Source: Clostridiales bacterium UBA4039 (GTDB lineage Bacteria > Bacillota > Clostridia > Lachnospirales > Vallitaleaceae). Taken from it: a stretch of DNA of 64,000 nucleotides. The translations under genes and the position numbers were made by a program. Under the pieces are notes generated by a model. The model was given only the letters and a program-made list of their open reading frames with translations. It was not told the DNA's origin and did not search any database. This document shows positions 1 through 10,272 of this stretch, piece after piece (position 1 is the stretch's first letter; every line of letters begins with the position of its first letter). The stretch covers positions 1-64,000 of the forward strand of contig DGAD01000021.1 of the NCBI GenBank assembly GCA_002382805.1, in the 5' to 3' direction.

Positions 1-40
1 ATTCCGAGAGACTATAATATATTATAAGGAGGTCATCTTT

Positions 41-1582
41 ATGACCAAATATCGCGAAATACTTAGGCTCCATTCCATGGGACTGAGCCAACAAAACATT
101 GCCTATAGCTGCAGTGTATCCAAAAAGACTGTTAATAAAGTCTTAAAGCGCGCCAATGAAATGGATATTTCCTGGCCGTTACCAGACTCTCAAACAGACA
201 AGACGTTATCTGACTTGATATTTCCTAAATCAGATAAGACTGCTACAGAAAAACGCTTGCCAAACTTCACCTACATCCGTTCTTAGCTTCTCAAGAACGG
301 TGTTAGCAAAAAGCTTTTATGAACTGAATACATGGAAGAATGCCGCCTTAACGGCGATGAACCACTTATGTATTCACAGTTTTGTTATCACATCCAGCAA
401 GATGAACAGAAACGTCGTGCTACCATGCACATCAATAGAAAGCCTGGTGAACAGGTTGAAGTTGATTGGGCTGGTGATCCTGCTAAGATTATCGACCCTG
501 ATACAGGTGAAATCATTGATGCATATCTCTTTGTCGGAGTTATGACGTATAGCCAGTACGCTTTTGTAGAAGCATTTATCAACGAGAAACAACAAGCATG
601 GATTACAGCTCATGTTCACATGTATGAATACTTTGGTGGCGTAGCTAAAATCCTTGTTCCGGATAATTGTAAGACTGCTGTTATCCATAACAAAGGCTGG
701 TACACCCAGAAGCTAAATAAAACCTATCATGAAATGGCTGAACACTATAATACAGCCATCATACCGGCTAGGGTGCGAAAACCAAAAGATAAACCCAATG
801 CCGAAGGCGTAGTAGGCAACATATCCACTTGGATTACTGCTAAGTTAAGGAATGAACAATTCTTCTCACTAGCTGAACTAAATGCAGCAATACGTGAAGA
901 ACTGGCAGAGTTTAATGCTAAAGACTTTCAAAAGAAAGAAGGTAGCAGATTGAGTCTCTTCCACAACGAAGAATTGCCCTACCTAAGCACACTACCTACT
1001 ACCTCTTACGAACTGGCGGATTGGAAACAAGCCACCGTCCAGTTTAATTATCACATATCCGTGGAACAAATGCTATACTCTGTTCCTTTTGAATACATAA
1101 AACGTAAGGTTGATGTACGAATAACCGATACGGTCATTGAAATTTTTTATAATCACAACCGCATTGCCTCTCACAAACGTCTTATCGGACGAAAGGGACA
1201 ATATAGCACCATCACTGAACACATGCCACCCGATCATCAAAAGTACCTAGAATGGAATGGCGACCGATTCAGACAATGGGCCAAGCGGATTGGAAACAAT
1301 ACATTTATGGCAGTTGATGCCATTCTTACCTCAAAACGTGTGGAGCAACAGACATACCGTAGTTGTATGGGACTTCTCAAACTAGCTGACAAGCATTCAG
1401 ATCAACAATTAGAAGCTGCTTGTGAAAAGGCATTAGGCTTTACGGCTAGTCCCAGTTATTAGAGTATTAAAAACATTCTTACGACTGGTATTACGGAGAA
1501 AATCAAACCAGCTAAGGATGAATCCGCACCCAACAAATACGGCGTTACACGTGGCGCTAAATACTACGGAGGTAAGAAATAA
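41..1582 (+). pseudogene. istA: IS21 transposase IstA, three in-frame stops
   Basis: One continuous frame of about 513 codons runs from the ATG at 41 (AAGGAGG at 26-32) to the TAA at 1580-1582. It is interrupted by TAG at 284-286, TGA at 320-322 and TAG at 1460-1462, with no frameshift. An N-terminal helix-turn-helix (about residues 10-40) and an integrase DDE core are visible: D in VDWAG (about 142), D in VPDNCK (about 208), E in NAEGVVG (about 255). The segment after the third stop (SIKNILTTG onward to RGAKYYGG) still looks like a normal IstA tail, so all three stops fall inside the ancestral protein. The TGA sits where the family usually has Trp. The gene is called broken; readthrough is an unlikely alternative. 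Confidence 0.85.
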
Positions 1583-2358
1583 TGATAACTAATAGTACAA
1601 CTGATAAGCTTATCGAAATGCGATTAACAGCCATGTCAGAAGCATTCCGTCAACAACTGTCTGACCCTGCAATGAAGGATATGGACTTTGAAGAACGCTT
1701 TGGCATGATGGTTGATATCGAATATACAAGACGTAAAAACAATCGTCTAAACCGATTGATCAAAAATGCTGAATTCGAACAACCAGATGCCTATATTTTG
1801 GATATTGATTACACTTCAGGTCGCAAGTTAAATAAAAATCTTATTAAGAAACTTGCCACTTGTGATTATATATCTGAACACCGAAACATATTTATTACCG
1901 GTGCAACAAGCTGTGGTAAAACTTATATGGCTAATGCTTTTGGAATGGAAGCATGTAAACAGTTTTATAAAACCAAGTACGTTCGCCTTCCTGACTTACT
2001 GCTTGATATCGAGTACGCAAGGCAAGAGGGTAACTATAAAAAGGTTCTTGCCAAATATGCAAACCCAATATTACTCATCATCGATGAATGGTTATTATTA
2101 AAGCCAACACCATCTGAACAAAAGGATATCTTTGAACTTCTACATCACAGAAGGAAAAGATCCTCAACCATCTTGTGTTCTCAATACAGACATGAAGGAT
2201 GGTATGATCAATTAGGTGGTGATGACTCAACCTTGGCTGACGCCATACTTGACCGCATCGTACACGATGCATATATGATAAATATCACCAGCATTGATGA
2301 GACAAAGGATCTTTCAATGCGTGAGGTATATGGATTAGACAAAAATCTAATCGAATAA
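1582..2358 (+). CDS. istB: IS21 helper ATPase IstB
   Basis: AAA+ ATPase that assists IstA in target capture and strand transfer for IS21 elements. The 258-residue product is full length. Walker A GATSCGKT is at residues 107-114 and Walker B LLIIDEW at 164-170; the IDEW form is typical of IstB. Its ribosome site (GGAGGT at 1568-1573) lies within the 3' end of istA, and the start overlaps the istA stop, so translation was probably coupled. The frame is intact although its partner istA has three stops. Confidence 0.92.
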   Translation: MITNSTTDKLIEMRLTAMSEAFRQQLSDPAMKDMDFEERFGMMVDIEYTRRKNNRLNRLIKNAEFEQPDAYILDIDYTSGRKLNKNLIKKLATCDYISEHRNIFITGATSCGKTYMANAFGMEACKQFYKTKYVRLPDLLLDIEYARQEGNYKKVLAKYANPILLIIDEWLLLKPTPSEQKDIFELLHHRRKRSSTILCSQYRHEGWYDQLGGDDSTLADAILDRIVHDAYMINITSIDETKDLSMREVYGLDKNLIE

Positions 2359-2734
2359 CAATCTAGCGGTATCGTAAGTCCGGATTTGCGGTTTCCACCG
2401 CACCGAACACGCGGTACTAATCAACCGTAATATGCAGTGGTCGGTGTACTCATTAATACAATATTCTGTCAATTATCTTTCTAAGAAAACGGACACCACT
2501 TCTAAAAATGCCCGTTTTCTTAAATACTCATTTTGTCGATGGTACATATATAGCTTATCACAGCACATGTGAATCAACATAATCGGTCTCATCTGGGATT
2601 CATTGCCGCTGCTCTGGCTTCATCACATTAACTCTCATCACTTCCAACACCAACAATGAAACTCCCCATATAACCTTACCGCCTCCCCCACCCAGCTAAC
2701 CTTTATATTTATATGAGGCTCTGCTGTTTGGTGG
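2359..2734. other. IS21 right end and unassigned spacer
   Basis: There is no convincing gene here. A short hairpin GCGGT-TTCC-ACCGC lies at 2388-2401. An 11-bp inverted repeat, TAAGAAAACGG at 2482-2492 and CCGTTTTCTTA at 2512-2522, straddles the proposed IS21 terminus near 2495. It could be a terminator-like stem or the remains of a second, oppositely facing IS end. From 2523 to 2734 I see nothing recognisable and no clear terminator for the minus-strand operon that ends at 2735. Confidence 0.4.
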
Positions 2735-3901
2735 TTAATCTCTACTGAATAAATCTCTTGTGTAGACCTTGTCCACTACATCTTTTAATTCATCTGACAA
2801 TCTATTTGCAACGATAACATCAGAAATCTTCTTGAACTCATCAAAGTCTTTGATTACTCTCGAATGGAAGAATTCATCTTCATGAAGTGCAGGCTCAAAT
2901 ACTACGACCTCAATACCTTTAGCTTTGATTCTCTTCATTACACCTTGTATCGCAGATTGTCTGAAGTTATCAGAATCCATCTTCATTGTAAGCCTGTAAA
3001 TACCAACTATCTTCGGTTGTCTTTTAATAATCATATCAGCGATATGGTCTTTTCTTGTACGGTTAGCATCTACTATCGCAGACATCACGTTTTGGGGCAC
3101 ATCTTGGTAATTGGATAATAATTGTTTTGTATCTTTAGGCAAGCAGTATCCTCCATAACCAAATGATGGGTTATTGTAGTAATTACCGATACGTGGGTCC
3201 AGCCCAACACCCTCAATTATCTGCTTAGTATTAAGCCCCCTTACTTCTGCGTATGAGTCAAGCTCGTTGAAATATGCTACTCTAAGGGCAAGGTAAGTAT
3301 TAGCAAACAATTTAATCGCTTCTGCTTCTGTTGCATCTGTATAAAGAATCGGAATGTCTTTTTTAATTGCACCTTGAGCTAATAACTCAGCAAACACTTT
3401 AGCTCTCTCTGATTGCTCTCCAACCACTATTCTAGATGGATAGAGGTTATCATATAAAGCCTTACCTTCTCTTAAGAACTCTGGTGAAAAGATGATGTTC
3501 TCAGTATCAAACATTTCTCTTACCTTTTCTGTATATCCAACAGGCACTGTGGACTTAATAACCATTACAGCATCTGGATTTATCGATAATACATTTGCAA
3601 TTATAGCTTCTACAGTTCTTGTATTGAAATAATTCTTCTCCGGATCATAGTTTGTTGGTGTTGAAATGATGACATAATCAGCATGTTTATAAGCCTCATA
3701 ATTATCTGTAGTCGCAATTAAGTTTAGATTTTTTGTTGCTAGATACTCCTCAACCTCAGGATCGATGATTGGAGACTTTTTATTGTTTATCATGTCAACT
3801 TTGTCTTTAATGATATCCAGTGCGATGACTTCATTGTGTTGTGCTAATAGAATAGCATTTGATAAACCAACATAACCTGTTCCGGCTACTGTTATCTTCA
3901 T
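2735..3901 (-). CDS. ugd: UDP-glucose 6-dehydrogenase
   Basis: NAD-dependent four-electron oxidation of UDP-glucose to UDP-glucuronate in the cytoplasm. The product has 388 residues, the same length as enterobacterial Ugd, and resembles it closely along its length. A Rossmann motif GTGYVG is at residues 7-12, the STVPVG segment near 117-122, the substrate loop FSPEFLREG near 138-146, and the catalytic Cys at 253 within [11 protein letters not shown]. The start has a good GGGGG site. It is the last gene of the polysaccharide operon, 84 bp after the epimerase gene, whose enzyme would use its product. Confidence 0.93.
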   Translation of the reverse strand: MKITVAGTGYVGLSNAILLAQHNEVIALDIIKDKVDMINNKKSPIIDPEVEEYLATKNLNLIATTDNYEAYKHADYVIISTPTNYDPEKNYFNTRTVEAIIANVLSINPDAVMVIKSTVPVGYTEKVREMFDTENIIFSPEFLREGKALYDNLYPSRIVVGEQSERAKVFAELLAQGAIKKDIPILYTDATEAEAIKLFANTYLALRVAYFNELDSYAEVRGLNTKQIIEGVGLDPRIGNYYNNPSFGYGGYCLPKDTKQLLSNYQDVPQNVMSAIVDANRTRKDHIADMIIKRQPKIVGIYRLTMKMDSDNFRQSAIQGVMKRIKAKGIEVVVFEPALHEDEFFHSRVIKDFDEFKKISDVIVANRLSDELKDVVDKVYTRDLFSRD

Positions 3902-3985
3902 TAATTCTTACCCCCTTGTTTATGTAAGGTCATGAAGACCTTAGATTCATTCGGTTTTTGATTATGGCTATCATTCTCAACCAAC

Positions 3986-4999
3986 CTATTTCTCTACCTT
4001 ATAATGCTCCTCATACCATTCAACGAATTTCTTAAGTCCGTCTTCAATACTCGTAGATGGTTTGAAATTAATATCTCTTTCTAAGTCGCTTACATCAGCA
4101 TAGGTTCTTAATACATCTCCAGGTTGCATATCCATATAGATTTTCTCTGCTTCTTTTCCAAGTGCAGATTCTAAAGCATTAATAAATCTCATTAGCTGTA
4201 CTGGATTGTTGTTCCCGATATTATAAATCTTGTAAGGTGCAAAGCTTGTACTTAAATCATCCTTACTTTCATCCCATTCTTTATTAGCAGTTGGAGCCTT
4301 ATCGATAAGCTTCACGATACCTTCTACAATGTCATCAATGTAAGTGAAGTCTCTTTCCATCTTTCCGTGGTTAAACACTTTTATAGGCTTTCCAGCTAAG
4401 ATGTCCTTCGTGAATGAGAAGTAAGCCATATCAGGTCTTCCATAAGGACCATAAACAGTAAAGAATCTTAGTCCGGTTGTTGGAATACCATACAAATGAC
4501 TGTAAGTATGAGCCATCAACTCATTTGATTTCTTCGTTGCTGCATAAAGCGACACCGGATGATCCACATTATGATTCGTAGAGAATGGCGCTACCTTATT
4601 ACCACCATAGACAGAGCTTGAAGAAGCATAAAGAAGATGCTCCACTGGATAGTTTCTACAAGCTTCTAATATATTCATAAATCCAGTCAAGTTTGAATCC
4701 ACATAAGCATAGGGATTCTCAATAGAGTACCGCACTCCTGCTTGAGCCGCTAAATTTATGACATGAGTTGGTTGGTAGGTTTCAAAGATATTGTCTACTG
4801 TAGCCTTGTCTTTTAGATCTACCTTATGAAAATTGAAGTTATTATACTTACCTAAAATTTCAAGTCTAGATTGTTTTAGGCTTGGATCATAATAGTCATT
4901 CAAGTTATCAATTCCAATTATCTGATAGGAATCATCAAGTAATTTCTTTGAAAGGTGAGATCCGATAAAACCGGCAGCACCTGTTATTAGTATTTTCAC
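3986..4999 (-). CDS. UDP-glucuronate 4-epimerase (extended SDR)
   Basis: NAD-dependent epimerase, most like CapI/WbnF-type enzymes that convert UDP-glucuronate to UDP-galacturonate. The 337-residue protein has the cofactor motif GAAGFIG (residues 7-13), the NDYYDP segment (34-39) that marks glucuronate epimerases, the Ser cluster near 126-129, and the catalytic pair Y152 and K156 in YAATK. It starts at GTG with GGAGGG upstream. Substrate is inferred from similarity and from ugd being the next gene. Confidence 0.85.
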   Translation of the reverse strand: MKILITGAAGFIGSHLSKKLLDDSYQIIGIDNLNDYYDPSLKQSRLEILGKYNNFNFHKVDLKDKATVDNIFETYQPTHVINLAAQAGVRYSIENPYAYVDSNLTGFMNILEACRNYPVEHLLYASSSSVYGGNKVAPFSTNHNVDHPVSLYAATKKSNELMAHTYSHLYGIPTTGLRFFTVYGPYGRPDMAYFSFTKDILAGKPIKVFNHGKMERDFTYIDDIVEGIVKLIDKAPTANKEWDESKDDLSTSFAPYKIYNIGNNNPVQLMRFINALESALGKEAEKIYMDMQPGDVLRTYADVSDLERDINFKPSTSIEDGLKKFVEWYEEHYKVEK

Positions 5000-5087
5000 T
5001 TTAATTGCACTCCCTCCATAAAATACCCTAGTATATTTTTCAACTTACTTTTACACTAATTTTTATTCATGTCCATTATTGACTTGA

Positions 5088-6551
5088 TTAATATTTGTTT
5101 AACATACTCCAATTGTTTTTCAATTGCCTTAAGATTATAGCGAAGTATAAGCCAAACCAAACGAATGCAAGAAGAATTGATTCTAATATGCTTCCCATTA
5201 TCTTTTCTATGTTTAATTGTTCTTTAAGCAACATAAAAACTAATGCAAATACAGCATTTATTATTGTAATTCGTGCAACTTTTTTCCAGGGGAAAATTCG
5301 TTTAAACTTAATATCAATGCTTTTAGCAGTTGCTATCAATTGCAATATCTGGACTAACAATATAGTTATTAACGTAGCTATAGATGGGCCAATGAAACCA
5401 AAAATCAAATAAAACACATAATTTAGTACTATATTAATACCTAGTGATACCAAAGAACTATAAAAAATTAACTTTGTTTTGCCAATAGAATTTAGGACCA
5501 TCCCAAAGTAAGTTACTCTCAATAAAAGTACTAAACTATAGACTCTAAAGACATCTACCCCTGGTAAGTATTTACTAGAATAAAGTAAGTTTATGACATC
5601 TGGAGCAAAAGCAATTAAACCAAATGAGAAGTAACATATAATAATATATGACGCTTCTATTGAATGAGCCCAAACATTTACTGCTGTTTCATATTCTCTA
5701 TCCTTTAGCAGTCTAACCAATCTTGGCATCAAAACCGCAGTCATTGCACTTGCAATAATCGTAACTGGCATTTCCCTTGCAGCATTTGTATAAATAGCAA
5801 TATCTTCTGTTGAAAAAAACCTACCAATTACTAATTTATCAAGCTCAACGCTGAATTTCCCTACAACAGAAGCTAATCCAATTGGTAGAGAAAATTTGAG
5901 TATCATTCGGACATCTTTGCGACTAAAGTAGGGATAAATTTTACCTGCGGTCCTAAAAACAATAAAATATACAGATAAAGCCAATAAAAATTCAGCCAAA
6001 ATATATAATATCATAAAATGATTAAATGATAAACTCATTGATTCAATTATGAGTATTATAAGTAATACAATAATGCTATTTAGAATTCTAAAAAACATGA
6101 TACTATTTGGCCTGCCGTATATAATCAGTACATGATCTATGCTTGAAAGGATAATTTTTGTCCAAGGAAAAATAGCTAAAACATATATAAAGTTTTTGAT
6201 TAACATATTGTCAAAATAATTTGCTATCATAGGTGTTGTTAATACTAGTACAAGACCTGTGATAAACCCAAGAAAAGTAGAAATAGTATAATATATCGAC
6301 AAGAACTTTTGCTTTTCGTCATCTGTTTCAGCGCGAGCCAAAAAAAAATTTATACTATTTGGTAATCCCATCATTAATATTGTCGTTGTCAAATTAATAA
6401 CTAATAGCAATTGTGAATATGTTCCATATTCTTCCAGGGTTCTAAATCGAGATAACAACATAGCTGTAATCATTGATATACCCATGGTTATTATTTTAGA
6501 TACTGTTAATTTTAATGCATCACTAGCTATTGATTGTTTCAAATCATTCAT
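5088..6551 (-). CDS. wzx: polysaccharide flippase, Wzx/MATE-like
   Basis: About 487 residues, almost entirely hydrophobic, with roughly 12-14 predicted membrane segments. The N-terminal segment, which includes SKIITMGISMITAMLLSRF, and an internal repeat of the fold fit the polysaccharide-transport branch of the MOP superfamily. The expected role is to flip the undecaprenyl-linked repeat unit across the membrane. ATG at 6551 is preferred; a GTG one codon upstream (6554) is possible. The start overlaps the aminotransferase stop by 8 bases. The gene is visibly more AT-rich than the precursor-sugar genes around it, as is common for the variable part of such loci. Confidence 0.85.
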   Translation of the reverse strand: MNDLKQSIASDALKLTVSKIITMGISMITAMLLSRFRTLEEYGTYSQLLLVINLTTTILMMGLPNSINFFLARAETDDEKQKFLSIYYTISTFLGFITGLVLVLTTPMIANYFDNMLIKNFIYVLAIFPWTKIILSSIDHVLIIYGRPNSIMFFRILNSIIVLLIILIIESMSLSFNHFMILYILAEFLLALSVYFIVFRTAGKIYPYFSRKDVRMILKFSLPIGLASVVGKFSVELDKLVIGRFFSTEDIAIYTNAAREMPVTIIASAMTAVLMPRLVRLLKDREYETAVNVWAHSIEASYIIICYFSFGLIAFAPDVINLLYSSKYLPGVDVFRVYSLVLLLRVTYFGMVLNSIGKTKLIFYSSLVSLGINIVLNYVFYLIFGFIGPSIATLITILLVQILQLIATAKSIDIKFKRIFPWKKVARITIINAVFALVFMLLKEQLNIEKIMGSILESILLAFVWFGLYFAIILRQLKNNWSMLNKY

Positions 6552-7668
6552 CACGTTTTATCCCTTGCACAATTTTATCAATTTCTACTTCAGTCAAATA
6601 TGGATGCATTGGCAAAGAAATCACTATATCACAAAGCTCATTTGTCACTTCAAAGTCTTTATCATCGTAGTCATATACTGCGAATGCGCCTTGCTTATGC
6701 ATAGGTTTCGCATAATATACCATGCTTGGAATACCTTCTTCTTTTAACTTAACTTGTAAAGCATCTCTTTCTTCTGTGTTCTTTAACTTTATCGTATACT
6801 GGGCAAAGCTTGATACATATCCCTCTGGAATAACTGGTGTTTCTACAACACCTTTAAGCATCTCAGTATATAGTCTATACACTCTATTTACATCTTCCAG
6901 TTCATGTTCAATAAAAGCTGTTAACTTAACATTTAGAATAGCAGCTTGAATTGAATCAAGTCTCGAGTTAACTCCTATTCTCACGTTGTCATACTTATCA
7001 TCACCTTTACCATGAACCTTCAATGAATTAAGAAGTTCAGCTAACTCGTCATCATTTGTAAAAATTGCTCCACCATCACCATAGCATCCTAATGGTTTTG
7101 CAGGGAAGAATGATGTTGTAGCCGCATCGCCAAAGCTACAAGCTTTCTTACCATTAATACTTCCGCCAAATCCTTGAGCTGCATCCTCTAAAACTCTTAA
7201 ATTATACTTCTTTGCTATTCTATCTATTTCAACATGATTAGCAGGTAAACCAAATAAATCAACAGGAATAACCATCTTTGGAGTAAGCTTACCTTCATTG
7301 ATTACTTTATTTATTGATTTTTCAAGTTTATCAGTATCAATATTAAACGTATCCCTATCAACATCTACAAAAATTGGTGTAGCTCCTCTAAAGGAAACAA
7401 CCTCTCCCGTTGAAAAAAATGTAAAGTCTGGAACGAAAACAGCATCTCCTTCTTTTATATCCCATGCCATCATAAGGAGAGTCATGGCTTCAGTTCCATT
7501 TGCACATGTAATACAATGTTTTACACCTATATATTCAGAAAGTCTCTGTTCTAAGCTGTTCACTTCTTTTCCGCCAATGAAATTGGTATTATTTATTACT
7601 TCTTGGATTGCTGCATCAACTTCACATTTATATTTCTCATATTGGGTTTTTAAATCTCTAAATTCCAT
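6544..7668 (-). CDS. wbpE: DegT/DnrJ-family sugar aminotransferase (WbpE-like)
   Basis: PLP-dependent transaminase, 374 residues. The PLP lysine is K191 in FFPAKPLGCYGDGG; NGTEAM (58-63) and EDAAQG (161-166) are the cofactor-site motifs of the family. With the WbpA-, WbpB- and WbpD-like genes in the same operon, the likely reaction is 3-amination of UDP-3-keto-N-acetylglucosaminuronate. The ATG at 7668 is chosen because GAGGAG lies 8 bases before it; the upstream GTG at 7677 overlaps that site. Another DegT substrate cannot be excluded from sequence alone. Confidence 0.85.
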   Translation of the reverse strand: MEFRDLKTQYEKYKCEVDAAIQEVINNTNFIGGKEVNSLEQRLSEYIGVKHCITCANGTEAMTLLMMAWDIKEGDAVFVPDFTFFSTGEVVSFRGATPIFVDVDRDTFNIDTDKLEKSINKVINEGKLTPKMVIPVDLFGLPANHVEIDRIAKKYNLRVLEDAAQGFGGSINGKKACSFGDAATTSFFPAKPLGCYGDGGAIFTNDDELAELLNSLKVHGKGDDKYDNVRIGVNSRLDSIQAAILNVKLTAFIEHELEDVNRVYRLYTEMLKGVVETPVIPEGYVSSFAQYTIKLKNTEERDALQVKLKEEGIPSMVYYAKPMHKQGAFAVYDYDDKDFEVTNELCDIVISLPMHPYLTEVEIDKIVQGIKRDE

Positions 7669-7717
7669 GACTATCACTCCTCTTCAATATTAACTAAATA
7701 TTTGATAACAATTAACA

Positions 7718-8815
7718 CTAATTAAAATCATCTGCCAATTTTCGATAAATTTTAATCATCTCTTCGACATTGTTGTTCCAATCATAATTATCTAACACTC
7801 TTTTTCTAGACTCTTCCCCAAAATCATTTCTCAAATCATTATTGTAGTACAATTCATTCATTTTTTCTGACATCATACTATCATTGCCTCTCTCTACGAT
7901 AAACCCTGTTTTTTTATCTAGAATAACTTCTTTTAGTCCTTCAGCATCTGTTGCAATCACTGGCACTTTACAAGACATCGCCTCAACTGCTGCAACTCCG
8001 AAGCTCTCAGAGTAACTTCCTAAACAAAAAACATCGATATTATTTAAAACTTTTGGCACTAGCTCATAATCGATATATCCTTTAAAATTGACATTATTTT
8101 TAATACCTAATTTTTCTGTCAAGTCAATTAATCGTTTTTTATCTCGCCCATCTCCATATATATCAAGAACAGTATTATCTTTATGTTTTTCATTCAAAAT
8201 CAAGAATTTACCATAAGCTTTGATAACTGTATCAATCCCATAAACTGGTGCTAGAGTCTTCACAATACCAAACACAAATTTTTCCTTCTTTAGTTTTAAA
8301 TCGCACTCACTTTTAAATAGAAAAGTATCTACACCAAATGGTGTAATCTTGCATTCCATATCTTTGTCCATTATTTCATTAACTTTTGCTGCCATACATG
8401 CACTAGTTGAAGCGATTGCATTAGCATGTGTCAAGTTTTTTTTAATAACTGTTTTGTGAATGACACTTTTTTGGGGAAATAAATAGATGTCAGATCCCCA
8501 CACTGATAATAATAATGGACTTAATCTAGCAAGCCTAGCTAGTGTACCATAACCACTTGCATAATGTGCATTCACTAAATCTGGTTGTATCATTTTGAAT
8601 ATTTTTCTGAGTTGCATATAATTCAGGTAATAACCTTGGATTCCACTATACTTTAAAAGAAATATTTTTATTTTCGGATTAAGTTTTTTAGCAACACATT
8701 CGGCATTTGGTGACGGCTGTGAAACTAAGTATACCTCTATTTCTTTTTCAGCTAATGTGTTTACCCACCTAATTGTATGAATGCTTTCAATATTTGATAA
8801 AAATAATATCTTCAT
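7718..8815 (-). CDS. GT4-family glycosyltransferase
   Basis: A 365-residue retaining GT-B glycosyltransferase. The N-terminal Rossmann half starts MKILFLSNIESIHTIRW, and VWGSDIYLFP is near residue 115. The donor-site half carries GDGRDKKRL and the E-x7-E element in SYSESFGVAAVEAMSC (about residues 290-305). It should add one sugar to the lipid-linked repeat unit on the cytoplasmic membrane face; donor and linkage cannot be told. The ribosome site is weak. It is AT-rich, like its downstream neighbour wzx. Confidence 0.82.
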   Translation of the reverse strand: MKILFLSNIESIHTIRWVNTLAEKEIEVYLVSQPSPNAECVAKKLNPKIKIFLLKYSGIQGYYLNYMQLRKIFKMIQPDLVNAHYASGYGTLARLARLSPLLLSVWGSDIYLFPQKSVIHKTVIKKNLTHANAIASTSACMAAKVNEIMDKDMECKITPFGVDTFLFKSECDLKLKKEKFVFGIVKTLAPVYGIDTVIKAYGKFLILNEKHKDNTVLDIYGDGRDKKRLIDLTEKLGIKNNVNFKGYIDYELVPKVLNNIDVFCLGSYSESFGVAAVEAMSCKVPVIATDAEGLKEVILDKKTGFIVERGNDSMMSEKMNELYYNNDLRNDFGEESRKRVLDNYDWNNNVEEMIKIYRKLADDFN

Positions 8816-8914
8816 ATAATAATGGTTTGATTAATAATAATCATCCCGACCTCCTTGTTTATTTTTGAAACTAATAGTGAATTAGTAAATTCCTACATGA
8901 CATGATGCCTATAC

Positions 8915-10123
8915 TTACTTTTTATGCCTCCATAAAAATTGCTCATAAAATCCAAGCATTACTTTTTCTTGATTTTCAACATTATACTCTTTTATTATTT
9001 TTTCTTTTGAGTTCATTCCCATTCGTATTCTTTGTTCAGGATTTTTTATTAAATATTCTATTTTATCAGCCATAGCAATTATTGATTCAGATGTTATAAA
9101 CCCTGATATGTTGTCATCAATTATTAACTCTGCACCATCTCCACCATTTACAATCGGAACACATTCATATGACATTGCTTCAAGCAAAGCGTTATTACAA
9201 TAAACTAAATCTGTTGGAAGGATGAAAATTGAAGATTGTTCGAAAAATGTATGAGTATCATTAGTAAACGTATAACATTTGATAATATCATCTAATTTTT
9301 TCTCTTTAATTCTTTTTTTAAACTCTAATTCCAATTTATCCGTCTCATATGCTTTTAAATTTCCTTCTGTAAATCCAACAACATCCATATTGAAATCAAT
9401 ATCTCTTTTTTTTAACTCTTCTGCTATTTCAATTAGTCGTAAAGGATTTCTGAATTTTTTCAGCGAATTCAAATACAAAATTCTATTGCTAAATTTTACA
9501 GTCTTTTTGTCAGGTACAGGAACTGCGTTATGCACAAAAACTACATGATCTAATTTAGCAATGTTATAATCAATAAAATATTTTGGCATGTACAGTTCTC
9601 TTAGTGAAATAAGATTTGCAGACCTTAATGCAAACATATTTGCTATTTTCCTATGTAGAGAATGGGTTTTCCAATTCAATATTTCACCACCTCTACATTT
9701 AACAAATATTGGTATCCTTTTAACTTTCGCATATAGTACATAAAAAAACAAATCCCAAGTGCGTAACCCTAAATAAAATTCAATGTGCATCGGCTTTTCA
9801 GTTTTAATTTTCTTAATATAATTTTTCCAATCAACAAATGAATTATATGTTAATCTGACAACGTCAATCTTCTCTTTAATTTCATTTTCAATACCAATCC
9901 CATACCTATCTGTAGCAAAGTATACAGTTGATAATCCCGTTTTCTTGAACTGCTTATTTAGATAATATGCTTTATGAGTTAGTTGATCTTGTCCCACATC
10001 AAATAACACCATTTTACTTTTTCTAGTATTTATTCTTAGTCTGCCTTTTTCAACCATAGTTTCTTTTGGAGCAGTAGGAATACTATATTCTTTTAATTTA
10101 TAAGAAAATCTATAATCTTTCAT
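8915..10123 (-). CDS. GT4-like glycosyltransferase
   Basis: A glycosyltransferase with GT-B fold, 402 residues from the chosen start. The C-terminal half shows VVGFTEG, a FILPTD segment and the donor-site element NNALLEAMSYECVPIVNGG, typical of family GT4. The N-terminal half is divergent. The ATG at 10123 is chosen because GAGGTGGT lies 8 bases upstream; the longer frame from GTG 10153 has no such site. Acceptor and donor sugars are unknown. It is strongly AT-rich and separated from neighbours by gaps of about 100-150 bp that hold no gene. Confidence 0.75.
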   Translation of the reverse strand: MKDYRFSYKLKEYSIPTAPKETMVEKGRLRINTRKSKMVLFDVGQDQLTHKAYYLNKQFKKTGLSTVYFATDRYGIGIENEIKEKIDVVRLTYNSFVDWKNYIKKIKTEKPMHIEFYLGLRTWDLFFYVLYAKVKRIPIFVKCRGGEILNWKTHSLHRKIANMFALRSANLISLRELYMPKYFIDYNIAKLDHVVFVHNAVPVPDKKTVKFSNRILYLNSLKKFRNPLRLIEIAEELKKRDIDFNMDVVGFTEGNLKAYETDKLELEFKKRIKEKKLDDIIKCYTFTNDTHTFFEQSSIFILPTDLVYCNNALLEAMSYECVPIVNGGDGAELIIDDNISGFITSESIIAMADKIEYLIKNPEQRIRMGMNSKEKIIKEYNVENQEKVMLGFYEQFLWRHKK

Positions 10124-10272
10124 AACTTTCACCACCTCGATATCTACATTCACATTTACTTGTTGTTTTTTTTTTATTTCATTAATCTGACATAATAATC
10201 ATTTTTACTCAAAACAATCAGATGATTAAATCTAATCACGAATAACATTGCATAAATTTCTTATAATTATAA

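Larger units (their letters stand above)
1..2495 (+). mobile_element. IS21-family insertion sequence (left end outside window)
   Basis: An istA-like frame is followed by istB, with the istA stop overlapping the istB start as TAATG at 1580-1584; this is the usual IS21 arrangement. The likely right terminus is near 2495: the reverse complement of the bases just before it begins TGTCCGTTTTCTTAG, and IS21-type ends begin with TGT. The left end is not recognised and presumably lies before base 1, so no target duplication can be confirmed. istA carries three nonsense codons, so the copy is probably unable to move by itself unless supplied in trans. Confidence 0.8.

Noticed and set aside
284..322. 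Alternative genetic code (TAG or TGA read as amino acids)
   Set aside because: Many clearly intact genes in the window use TGA and TAG as true stops (for example the WbpE-like gene ends TGA), so the istA stops are best read as mutations.
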